Notes under the pieces: model-generated | What the model saw: the letters and a program-made list of their open reading frames with translations, nothing else | Database searches by the model: none | Told to the model about the DNA's origin: nothing | From: Desulfuromonas sp. CSMB_57 | GTDB taxonomy: Bacteria; Desulfobacterota; Desulfuromonadia; Desulfuromonadales; Syntrophotaleaceae | Direction of reading: 5' to 3' | Length of the DNA: 64,000 bases | NCBI RefSeq assembly: GCF_020194955.2 | Contig: NZ_JAFCIY020000006.1 | Coordinates: 62,001-126,000 of the forward strand | Translations under genes and position numbers: made by a program | In this document: positions 18,080 through 25,710 of the stretch, piece after piece | Layout: each line of letters opens with the position of its first letter | Numbering within the stretch: position 1 is the first letter of the stretch

Positions 18080-19228
18080 TCAGAGCCCCATCAGACGCGA
18101 TATAATAGAACGCTGCAGTTCGCTGGTGCCGGAATAAATGGTTGCCGCAACGCTGTCCCTCAAATCTCTTTCTAACTCGTACTCCCTTGTGAAACCATAA
18201 CCGCCATGCACCTGTACAGCGTCCAGGCAACTTTGTTTCAAGCCTTCACTGATAAATAATTTGGCGATGGAGGCCTCCATGCCTGCCCGCCGCCCCTGGG
18301 ATTTTATGCTAGCGGCCTTGTACAGAATCAAACGCCCAAGTTCGAAAACCGTCTTCATGTCCACGATTTTATTGGCCACAGCCTGAAACTTGCCGATAGG
18401 CTGTCCAAAAGCGGAACGCTTGCGCGCATAGCCTACACAAGTCTCAAGTACCCGTTCCAAGGTGCCAAGGTGGGCTGCCGGCATCAGACTGCGTTCCCAC
18501 TCCATCGACTCGTTGAAAATGATCGCACCCTGCCCTTCGCGTCCTATCAACGCGGTTGGCGAAACCCGGCAATCTCTGAAAACCAGTTCGCCATTCTGCA
18601 ATGTGCAAAGTCCCATCTTTTCAATGGGCCGGCACTGCTCAAAACCCGGATTATCTTTTTCAATGAGAAAGGTGGAAACCCCGTCAAGCCGACGAGCAGC
18701 AGGATCCGTAAGCGCGAACACAATGACAACATCCGCAATGGGTCCATTGGAGATGAACACTTTGGTGCCATTGAGGACATAACCATCGTCAACTTTCAGT
18801 GCCAGGGTGCGCATGGCGCCCAAGGCATCGGAACCGGCCTCCGGTTCGGTAATGGCTTGGGCAAAAATCTTTTCCCCTTGACATAACATCGGAAGATATT
18901 GATTTTTCTGTTCCAGGCTGCCAAAAAGGTTGATTTGTATACCACAAAGAATCTGGGTAATCACAGCATGGACCAACCCTGCATCCTTGCACCCATAGGC
19001 AAGAGCCTGAAGTACGACGACGGTTGTTAAAAAATCGCTACCGCAACCGCCATATTCCTCTGCAAAAGGCAGAGCCATTATCTGCATTTCAGCACATTTT
19101 TTCCAGGACTCAATCGGGAAACGACCTTCTTTGTCACACAGGGACAAATCATGTTTTATTTCCTGTCGAGCAAATCGAATAACCGCATCCCTAAGGGATT
19201 TTTGCTCCTCAGTGAGAGAAAATTCCAT
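18080..19228 (-). CDS. Acyl-CoA-dehydrogenase-family flavoprotein, possibly acting on an aminoacyl carrier protein
   Basis: A 382-residue FAD enzyme with the full ACAD fold: ITEPEAGSD (126-134), the FAD-binding KRSAFGQPIGKFQ (270-282), HGGYGFTREYELERDLRD (341-358) and IYSGTSELQR (364-373). In short- and medium-chain enzymes the catalytic base is the glutamate of YEGT; here that position is Ser366. Glu245 in MEWERS occupies the place of the isovaleryl-CoA-dehydrogenase base, so the enzyme is probably active on a substituted or cyclic acyl group. Prolyl-S-carrier-protein oxidases are related to this subgroup. Electrons should pass to the EtfAB encoded divergently. The ATG at 19228 follows AGGAAAGGA; the longer frame from 19264 is rejected. 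Confidence 0.88.
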   Translation of the reverse strand: MEFSLTEEQKSLRDAVIRFARQEIKHDLSLCDKEGRFPIESWKKCAEMQIMALPFAEEYGGCGSDFLTTVVVLQALAYGCKDAGLVHAVITQILCGIQINLFGSLEQKNQYLPMLCQGEKIFAQAITEPEAGSDALGAMRTLALKVDDGYVLNGTKVFISNGPIADVVIVFALTDPAARRLDGVSTFLIEKDNPGFEQCRPIEKMGLCTLQNGELVFRDCRVSPTALIGREGQGAIIFNESMEWERSLMPAAHLGTLERVLETCVGYARKRSAFGQPIGKFQAVANKIVDMKTVFELGRLILYKAASIKSQGRRAGMEASIAKLFISEGLKQSCLDAVQVHGGYGFTREYELERDLRDSVAATIYSGTSELQRSIISRLMGL

Positions 19229-19241
19229 TCCTTTCCTCCAT

Positions 19242-19484
19242 TTATCCAATCTTTTTGCCAACAAGAGTTGAAATTGTGGCGATAGTTGAAAAATTTTCAG
19301 GTATCAATTCGTCACCATCGATAGTGATGGCAAATTTTTCTTCAATAAAGCCCAATAGAAGCATTATTCCTACTGAATCAATAATGCCATTTTCTATTAG
19401 CAGATCTGCATCATCAATTTTTTGAACCGAGCCAGAGCAGATTTCGGTTGAAATGAAGCCACGTATGGATTCAATTATTTCCAT
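19242..19484 (-). CDS. Acyl/peptidyl carrier protein
   Basis: An 80-residue acidic four-helix carrier protein. The phosphopantetheine serine lies in NGIIDSVGIMLLLGFIEE, and the C-terminal part IPENFSTIATISTLV matches stand-alone carrier proteins paired with adenylating ligases (DltC- and PltL-like) better than fatty-acid ACP. It should hold the amino acid loaded by the ligase at 16494-18077 while the flavoprotein between them oxidises it. The ATG at 19484 has GAGG eight bases upstream; an in-frame GTG at 19493 overlaps that Shine-Dalgarno and is less likely. It is the first gene of the leftward module operon. Confidence 0.88.
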   Translation of the reverse strand: MEIIESIRGFISTEICSGSVQKIDDADLLIENGIIDSVGIMLLLGFIEEKFAITIDGDELIPENFSTIATISTLVGKKIG

Positions 19485-20067
19485 TTTTCGCACCTCGCTT
19501 AAAATAAAAAATAGTACAAAAGTTTTTTACTTAAAATTATTTTTTTCAAAAGGTCCATATTCAATGTCTTACCTTGCGTTGCTTGCTTTGCCTGAATAGA
19601 ATTGCTTTGCTGGTAGAATTATAGCACCAAAATCAATATCGTCTGACGGCAAAAAAATAATTTAATAAAAAATTTTCTATAATTATTTAATTATAAATTA
19701 TAGCCGGAGCACCTTTTTTCATCAAAACACACACCATATCGATGTATTTTATTAGAATACGCTTTTCATTTTTGATGCTCGCGGGTTTCGTCTCGTTTCG
19801 ATTTTTAAGTTCTACAGATAAGGTTCTTGGCCCAACATGCCGTGACTTAACGAATCGGCTAAAAGAAAATTTGAAGGTTTGCCTACCAAATATTACCAGA
19901 TGGGGCAGGCATTGATGACCTTCCATGGGGAAAAGTGCAAAACCAGAAAGATATGTTCACCTTCCATCTTGAAATGATGCTCTGGAATTTTAAAATGATT
20001 TATAGTTTACTGGTTGGAAAAATGCTCCCCCCATTTGTCGATTAACGCTTTCACACGGATTTTCCCT
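19485..20067. other. Divergent A+T-rich intergenic region, 583 nt
   Basis: The region separates the leftward carrier-protein operon from the rightward etfBA pair, so promoters for both should lie here. The sequence between about 19500 and 19760 is extremely A+T-rich. A 79-codon leftward frame at 19687-19926 shows no recognisable family or good ribosome binding site. I could not fix promoter boxes. Confidence 0.5.
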
Positions 20068-20865
20068 ATGCATTTTATTGTTTGTATCAAGCAGGTTCCG
20101 GACACCTCTGAAATCAAGATCGATCCCGAAACCAACAGTTTGATCCGCGAAGGGGTTACTGCCATGGTAAACCCCTTCGACATGTACGCTATTGAGGAGG
20201 CTTTGAGGCTTAGGGAGGCGATGGGAGGCTTGGTCACGGTCATGACCATGGGACCGCTCCAGGCTGAAACCGCACTGCGAGAAGCCATGGCCATGGGAGC
20301 AGATCAGGGCATCCTCCTTTCCGATCCGGCCTTTGCCGGAAGCGACACCTGGGCAACAAGTTATACCCTGTCCATGGCGTTACGCAGAATCGGCGATTAT
20401 AGCCTTATCCTTTGCGGAAAACAGGCGGCAGATGGAGATACGGCTCAAGTTGGGCCAGGAATTGCGGCTCATATGGATTTACCCCAAATTACCTTTGTAA
20501 GGCAGATCGAACGGATTTCCCCAACCGGAATTGTTGCTGCTCGCATGTTGGATGATGGAAGTGAAATTCTTGAGAGTTCACTGCCGTGCGTACTCACGGT
20601 CGTCAAGGAGATCAATACGCCGCGCCTGCCCACCCTTAAAAACATTCTCGAGGCTAAGAAAAAAGAAGTCCTGCATTGGACGGCAAGGGATCTGGATTGT
20701 GATTTTAAACGATTGGGCAGGACCGGGTCATTGACCAGGGTCCTCAAAATATTCAGCCCGCCTATGCGTTGCCAGGGACAGACATGGACCGGAGAGACCA
20801 AAGAGATGATACAGGCTTTGATGGAAAAGGTATCTGAGGCGATTTTTTCAGCCAAATCCAAGTAG
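20068..20865 (+). CDS. etfB: Electron transfer flavoprotein, beta subunit
   Basis: A 265-residue EtfB beginning MHFIVCIKQVPDTSEIKIDP, with INPFD-type MVNPFDMYAIEEALRLRE and the AMP/FAD-binding segment CGKQAADGDTAQVGPGIAAH. EtfAB is a soluble heterodimer that takes electrons from acyl-CoA dehydrogenases. The D..T...I..GV..MVNP pattern is like that of the anaerobic ETFs that can bind a second FAD, but bifurcation cannot be concluded from this. It is followed after 19 nt by the ferredoxin-EtfA gene. These are the only rightward genes in the 36-kb polysaccharide locus. The ATG at 20068 gives the family N-terminus; the Shine-Dalgarno is weak. Confidence 0.93.
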   Translation: MHFIVCIKQVPDTSEIKIDPETNSLIREGVTAMVNPFDMYAIEEALRLREAMGGLVTVMTMGPLQAETALREAMAMGADQGILLSDPAFAGSDTWATSYTLSMALRRIGDYSLILCGKQAADGDTAQVGPGIAAHMDLPQITFVRQIERISPTGIVAARMLDDGSEILESSLPCVLTVVKEINTPRLPTLKNILEAKKKEVLHWTARDLDCDFKRLGRTGSLTRVLKIFSPPMRCQGQTWTGETKEMIQALMEKVSEAIFSAKSK

Positions 20866-20884
20866 GTTAACTGGAGATGTTTTA

Positions 20885-22084
20885 ATGAAATCAATTTCCA
20901 TCAAAAAAATGCTTTGCACCGCGTGCGGATCGTGTGAAACCATCTGCCCTTGGTGCGCGATTACCATGATCCATGGAATCGCAAATATAGATTTGGATAA
21001 ATGTACATTGTGCGGCGTATGTCTTGACGCCTGCCAAACCGGAGCAATCGAAATATGTAATGTTCGGCCGTCCTCCCTGGATTCATCCGCTTTTCAAGAT
21101 GTTTGGGTGTTCGCGGAACAAAAGAATGGCGTTGTCCAGTCCGTGACTTATGAATTGCTCGGCGAAGGGCGCAAACTCGCCAATGCCTTAAAAGTGTCAC
21201 TCTGCGCTGTACTTTTGGGTCATGAGATTAAATCGCAGGTTCAGGTCCTGATTGCCCGCGGCGCCGATCGCGTCTTTTTGGTAGAACACCCCGGATTGGC
21301 TTTTTTCCAAGATGAACCCTATGCAAAAGTCCTGATAGATCTGTTGCAACGTTACAAACCGACGATTTTTCTCTGCGGGGCTACCGCCATCGGCCGCAGT
21401 CTTGCTCCCCGGGTTGCGACGATTATCGACGCCGGCCTGACGGCAGACTGTACGGGATTGGAGGTTGACCCGGAAACAGGTGGCTTGCTGCAAACCCGCC
21501 CTACTTTCGGCGGGAATGTCATGGCGACCATAATCTGTCCGAATCATCGTCCCCAGATGGCCACTGTACGGCCCAAGGTCATGAAGGAAGCCGTTGCCGA
21601 TTTTGGGCGCCAAGGCGAATTGATCGTGGAACAGGTGGCCGAAGCTCTGCTGTTGTCACGCACTCAGCGGTTACGCTTTGAAACAGAGTCGGAGACAACC
21701 GTCAATCTCTCCGAAGCCAATATCATCGTTGCCGGCGGTCGCGGATTGCAGACTCCGGAAAATTTTCAATTGATTCGAGAGCTTGCCGAAGTATTGGGAG
21801 CCGGCGTCGGTGCCTCGAGGGCGGCGGTGGATGCCGGCTGGATTGCCTATTCTCACCAAGTGGGCCAGACCGGCAAAACGGTTTGCCCCAAAATCTATAT
21901 TGCCTGTGGAATTAGCGGTCAGATTCAGCACTTGGCCGGCATGTCTTCCTCGGACATGATTATTGCCATCAACAAGGATGAGGAAGCCCCCATTTTCCGG
22001 GTGGCTGATTATGGGTTGGTCGGCGATCTATTCGAGATTTTGCCGTTATTGACTCGTGAATTTCGCAAACTCCTCAAAAGCTAG
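20885..22084 (+). CDS. etfA: Electron transfer flavoprotein, alpha subunit, with N-terminal 2x[4Fe-4S] ferredoxin domain
   Basis: A 399-residue fusion. Residues 1-60 form a ferredoxin domain with cysteines 11/14/17/21 and 40/43/46/50, each in CxxCxxCxxxC spacing. The rest is EtfA, ending in the conserved FAD domain: GASRAAVDAGW, QVGQTGKTV, IACGISGQIQHLAGM and AINKDEEAPIF. The FeS domain suggests that electrons can also be exchanged with ferredoxin, as in ETFs of anaerobes such as Acetobacterium caffeyl-CoA reductase. In this setting it is the likely partner of the flavoprotein at 18080-19228. It converges with the ATP-grasp gene across a 43-nt gap without a terminator I can identify. Confidence 0.93.
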   Translation: MKSISIKKMLCTACGSCETICPWCAITMIHGIANIDLDKCTLCGVCLDACQTGAIEICNVRPSSLDSSAFQDVWVFAEQKNGVVQSVTYELLGEGRKLANALKVSLCAVLLGHEIKSQVQVLIARGADRVFLVEHPGLAFFQDEPYAKVLIDLLQRYKPTIFLCGATAIGRSLAPRVATIIDAGLTADCTGLEVDPETGGLLQTRPTFGGNVMATIICPNHRPQMATVRPKVMKEAVADFGRQGELIVEQVAEALLLSRTQRLRFETESETTVNLSEANIIVAGGRGLQTPENFQLIRELAEVLGAGVGASRAAVDAGWIAYSHQVGQTGKTVCPKIYIACGISGQIQHLAGMSSSDMIIAINKDEEAPIFRVADYGLVGDLFEILPLLTREFRKLLKS

Positions 22085-22127
22085 CCGCCCCCCATCCTTG
22101 GCGAAAACGGGTTACGAATGGACGGGT

Positions 22128-23150
22128 TCAATGCCCGGTAAAGACGGATTGAATCTTTACCAATCGATCGCATTTTGCCGAGGCAACATTATTCTTGACC
22201 TGCAGCCAAGCCGGATCGAGGTCCAGTCCTTGCGCCCAGGCAATCAACAAGGCTGGCAGATTGACCCCCGCCATATGTGTAAAAGGATAGCCACCGCCAA
22301 ACCTCGGATTCAGCTCAAGGATCTTCCATTGCTGCCCATCGAAAAAAACATCGCAATCCAGGTTGCCGATATGTCCCAGGTTGGTTCCAATTTTCTCCCC
22401 AACCGCCAATAGCTCAGGTTCGGTGACCGTAATGGCGCGATCCGTCTCCCCTGCCCTCATGGCCAATTTTCGTTTGGCAAAGGTCGCAACATGGCGTCCA
22501 TTAAAATCATTGACCACGTCCAGGCCGTATTCGCTGCCGCGCAATCGTTCTTGGATGAGCAGGGAGGACTGAGCGGACGCCTCCGCACCCCCGGTGACTG
22601 CAATACGCATTTGGGTCAACTCTAAAATAAGTTCAAGTTCCTTCCAGTTGGAGGGATATTCAATACCCACGGAGGCACTGCCCCAGCGTGGCTTGACCAC
22701 CAGGGGAAATTCAACCCGGCCTTCGTCGAGTGCGCACCGCAGTTCATCGAGATGTAGATAGGTCTTGGGAGCCTGCAATCCACATTTTTCCAGAAATTGA
22801 ACGGTCAACCATTTGTCGAAACAGATTTCGATCACTTCCGGAGTTGAGACAACGGGGAAAGTACCCTGTTTTTGAAACAGATCGCGATGGGCGGCAAGGA
22901 CCGGCAACTCCAAGTCGTTGAGGGAAAGGAGCAGGCGCACCTGATGTTCCCTGCATAAAGTCAGGACGGTTGGAATATAGAAGGGATCCGTAACGGGGGG
23001 CACAACGAAGCCGCGGTCGGCTTCCTGCATCGCGGAGGCTGCTCCTGAAGCATCTGCCGCAAACACACTGCCTTGGCCTGCCAGTGCCTCTCGGAAATAT
23101 TGGACTAAATAATTTCTACGACCGGCACTCGTCAATAAGACATTAAACAT
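22128..23150 (-). CDS. ATP-grasp ligase (carbamoyl-phosphate-synthase-large-subunit-like)
   Basis: A 340-residue ATP-grasp enzyme. The N-terminal pre-ATP-grasp Rossmann part is MFNVLLTSAGRRNYLVQYFR; the central domain has FPLVVKPRWGSASVGI as the ATP-clamping strand and ILELNPRFGGGYPFTHMAGV as the Mg-binding segment. These enzymes join a carboxylate to an amine or thiol through an acyl phosphate. PylC-, carnosine-synthase- and EPS-associated examples exist, so an aminoacyl amide bond in the polysaccharide module is plausible. The start lies three bases after the PLP-decarboxylase stop, showing tight coupling. The substrate is unknown. Confidence 0.82.
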   Translation of the reverse strand: MFNVLLTSAGRRNYLVQYFREALAGQGSVFAADASGAASAMQEADRGFVVPPVTDPFYIPTVLTLCREHQVRLLLSLNDLELPVLAAHRDLFQKQGTFPVVSTPEVIEICFDKWLTVQFLEKCGLQAPKTYLHLDELRCALDEGRVEFPLVVKPRWGSASVGIEYPSNWKELELILELTQMRIAVTGGAEASAQSSLLIQERLRGSEYGLDVVNDFNGRHVATFAKRKLAMRAGETDRAITVTEPELLAVGEKIGTNLGHIGNLDCDVFFDGQQWKILELNPRFGGGYPFTHMAGVNLPALLIAWAQGLDLDPAWLQVKNNVASAKCDRLVKIQSVFTGH

Positions 23151-23153
23151 AAT

Positions 23154-24407
23154 CTAATCCATCTCAATAAGATAGTTTTTGAAAAAATCATCGAAGGACT
23201 GCCTGGCACGTATAACTTTGAACTGATCACCGATTTTTACGACTATCGGAGGTGCAGAATTGATAAAAGGCGGAGTCATCACAATTGTATAGGCCCCGAC
23301 GTTATATATCTTTAAAAAATCGCCTTTTTCCGGGGCCTCACAGGCCACGTCTTTCAGTAAATAGTCCTTTTCCATACACGTGTAGCCAACAAAATTTGTG
23401 ACTATTTGCCTGTCGTCCTTAAATTCTTTTACTATTTTGAATGGATGGTTAATTGAATGCATGCTTGGCTTGATATTGTATATGCTTCCATCCACCAAAG
23501 AAAAATTCTTATTATTGACAGTTTTTATATCAATAATTTTGGTTATGAACGAAAGCGAATCAGCGACTATAGACACGCCTGGCTCTAGAATCAAATATGG
23601 AGAATTTTCCTTAACCCATGAATGCGATGTCATTATTTTACACACCGCCTCAGCATAATCATCAAAGCTTGGAGTGGGGCCAGATTTCATTACCTCTGGA
23701 ACCTTGCCAAAAATACCTCCTCCTATATCGATAAAATTAACCGTATTTTCAAAATAGGCAGCAGCGAGATCGCAAAGGGTTCTGGTGATTTTTTCATAAA
23801 CCCAAACTTGGCGCGTACTGGTAGAGGTATGCCCATGCAAGCAGTTGACGACGATGTTCGGAAATTGCCGAATTTTTGAAACAACTTGCGAAAAATTTGG
23901 TTCTTCGATGGCAAAGCCAAATCTTCCGGTCGCCAACCCTGATTGAATATGCGATCTGCCTTCCTCATCGGAAAAATTGAAATTTATACGCAAACCGATT
24001 TGAACAGGTTTGGTGGGGTTTTGTTTGGCTATTTCCTCGACGAAATCCAATTCATACCAAGAGTCGATATTTAATATACTGTTGTTTTCGATGGCTAATT
24101 CGACATCGGGGAAAGATTTCAATGGGCCGTTAAAAATAATCCTGCTTGGATCTTGACCGACAGCAAGAGCCAAATCATATTCAAGTCTTGAAACAACCTC
24201 GGCGTAGCCACCAAAGTTTTTAACAATATTACACAAATATGGCAAATAATTGGTCTTATAAGAATAACCCAAGATGAAATTTTTATATCTCGACTGGAAG
24301 GCTTGGCATATATTTTGATAATTTGCTATAAAGTTGTCTTCTTCGCAAAGATAGAATGGGGTACCAATCGATTTTGATAAATTATCTATTTCATAATATT
24401 CTTCCAT
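23154..24407 (-). CDS. Fold-type III PLP-dependent amino-acid decarboxylase (LysA/ornithine-decarboxylase family)
   Basis: A 417-residue alanine-racemase-fold decarboxylase. The PLP lysine is in ILGYSYKTNYLPYL, the glycine loop in FIDIGGGIFG, the phosphate-binding segment in LILEPGVSIVADS, and the inter-subunit cysteine in GYTCMEKD. It resembles the decarboxylases of exosortase-associated polysaccharide loci more than biosynthetic LysA, but that rests on memory of the family. It could make an amine or a D/L-amino acid for the aminoacyl module, and is coupled to the ATP-grasp gene by a 3-nt gap. Codon use is strikingly A+T-rich compared with flanking glycosyltransferases, suggesting separate acquisition. 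The ATG follows TAGGGTCTTT. Confidence 0.85.
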   Translation of the reverse strand: MEEYYEIDNLSKSIGTPFYLCEEDNFIANYQNICQAFQSRYKNFILGYSYKTNYLPYLCNIVKNFGGYAEVVSRLEYDLALAVGQDPSRIIFNGPLKSFPDVELAIENNSILNIDSWYELDFVEEIAKQNPTKPVQIGLRINFNFSDEEGRSHIQSGLATGRFGFAIEEPNFSQVVSKIRQFPNIVVNCLHGHTSTSTRQVWVYEKITRTLCDLAAAYFENTVNFIDIGGGIFGKVPEVMKSGPTPSFDDYAEAVCKIMTSHSWVKENSPYLILEPGVSIVADSLSFITKIIDIKTVNNKNFSLVDGSIYNIKPSMHSINHPFKIVKEFKDDRQIVTNFVGYTCMEKDYLLKDVACEAPEKGDFLKIYNVGAYTIVMTPPFINSAPPIVVKIGDQFKVIRARQSFDDFFKNYLIEMD

Positions 24408-24418
24408 AAAGACCCTAT

Positions 24419-25579
24419 TTATGATGATGAAGAGATTTTTCGGACGCTGGGATTCGCAGCGGATTGCCGCAAGCCAAGTCGATGCAAAATGATATTGTTG
24501 ACTCGTCGCACATCAAACCTCTGTTCCGCCAATAAACGAGAAGCTGTTCCCATCTTCTCGATAAGTTCAGGCTGTTCAACAAATTTTATCATGGCATTTG
24601 CCAGTGCCTCTGCATCTCTTTCCGGAACCAGAAAACCATTTTCATCAGGCCGAACCGTTTCTCTACAGCCCGGGGCATCGGTGGTTATGATAGGCCTTCC
24701 CATGGCCATCGCCTCCAGAATGGAACGTGGGATACCCTCCCGGTACCAGGAAGGCAACACATATACCGAAGTATTCGTCAAGGCAGGCCGAACATCGTCC
24801 AACCCTCCCAAAAATTCGACTCCCGCGTCCCGCTGCCAATCCTCGATTTGTTGTGCAGTGATACTGCCCGAACCGGTCGTGATAAACCCAGCCATGCGAA
24901 TCCGGACGAAAGGGTACTTCCGCCGCAAAATTTTTGCCGCGGCGACATACTCTGGAATGCCCTTGGCGGCAATCATTCGGGCCAGAAGCAGAAAGGATGG
25001 TTGCTTCGGGAAGGGGCGCGGAGTAAAAAAATCCAAGTCTACCCCTGAGCCGGGAATCATGGTTGGGCGATTATCCCTCTTAACCAATCCTGCCCGCCAA
25101 AACAGTTGCAGATCATCGGGATTCTGAAAAAATACCGGATTTGCTCGGCGCAGGGAAACCCGATATAGCAGTCGCACGATTTTCTCTACGGCCCGGTCCT
25201 GCCTGGATATTCCTGAAAAGGTTTTTCCCAAGCCAGTAATCATGGCTGCGGATGGTATTCCACACCACCTTGCCACCAAGGACCCATAAATGACTGGTTT
25301 GATGGTATAGGAAAAAACCAGATCCGGCTTTTGAGCCTCGAACAATTGCTTCATGCGCCGAGCCAATTGCAAGTCTCCCCGGGGATCGATGCTGTTTCTC
25401 GCCATGGGTAAAGGACAAAAATCCACTCCGAGATTTCTCAGATCCTTGATGACCTGTTCCTCCGTCGGTGGGGCACAGGTCAAGACCTGGTGGCCTTCGG
25501 CCACCATGTCCTCCAGCAAGCATCCTCGAAATGCCAGCAGCGACTGGGCAACGCTGGCAATCAGTACTATTCGGGCCAT
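24419..25579 (-). CDS. GT4-family glycosyltransferase
   Basis: A 386-residue GT-B glycosyltransferase. The N-terminal domain starts ARIVLIASVAQSLLAFRG with the FRG/GxL acceptor loop seen in WcaL/PglA-like enzymes. The C-terminal domain shows VYVLPSWYREGIPRSILEAM, the E-x7-E nucleotide-sugar signature of GT4. It should add one sugar of the repeat unit on the cytoplasmic face of the membrane. It ends 11 nt before the PLP-decarboxylase gene and probably shares its transcript. The ATG at 25579 matches the family start; the frame open to 25624 is less likely, though the Shine-Dalgarno of both is weak. Confidence 0.88.
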   Translation of the reverse strand: MARIVLIASVAQSLLAFRGCLLEDMVAEGHQVLTCAPPTEEQVIKDLRNLGVDFCPLPMARNSIDPRGDLQLARRMKQLFEAQKPDLVFSYTIKPVIYGSLVARWCGIPSAAMITGLGKTFSGISRQDRAVEKIVRLLYRVSLRRANPVFFQNPDDLQLFWRAGLVKRDNRPTMIPGSGVDLDFFTPRPFPKQPSFLLLARMIAAKGIPEYVAAAKILRRKYPFVRIRMAGFITTGSGSITAQQIEDWQRDAGVEFLGGLDDVRPALTNTSVYVLPSWYREGIPRSILEAMAMGRPIITTDAPGCRETVRPDENGFLVPERDAEALANAMIKFVEQPELIEKMGTASRLLAEQRFDVRRVNNIILHRLGLRQSAANPSVRKISSSS

Positions 25580-25710
25580 GGTAGTTATCACCAGAAATTC
25601 ATTGAGCTCAAACGAAAAAAACAATGCCTCTCATTATAGCAATTTTTTCAGTAATATCCACGGCATCACCGAATAATTTCGCATATCCGGCAATACATAG
25701 AAATCATGAT

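Noticed and set aside
19687-19926. 79-codon leftward frame in the carrier-protein/etfB gap
   Set aside because: No Shine-Dalgarno and no recognisable motif, and it lies in a divergent promoter region. It could be a remnant, but I cannot support it.
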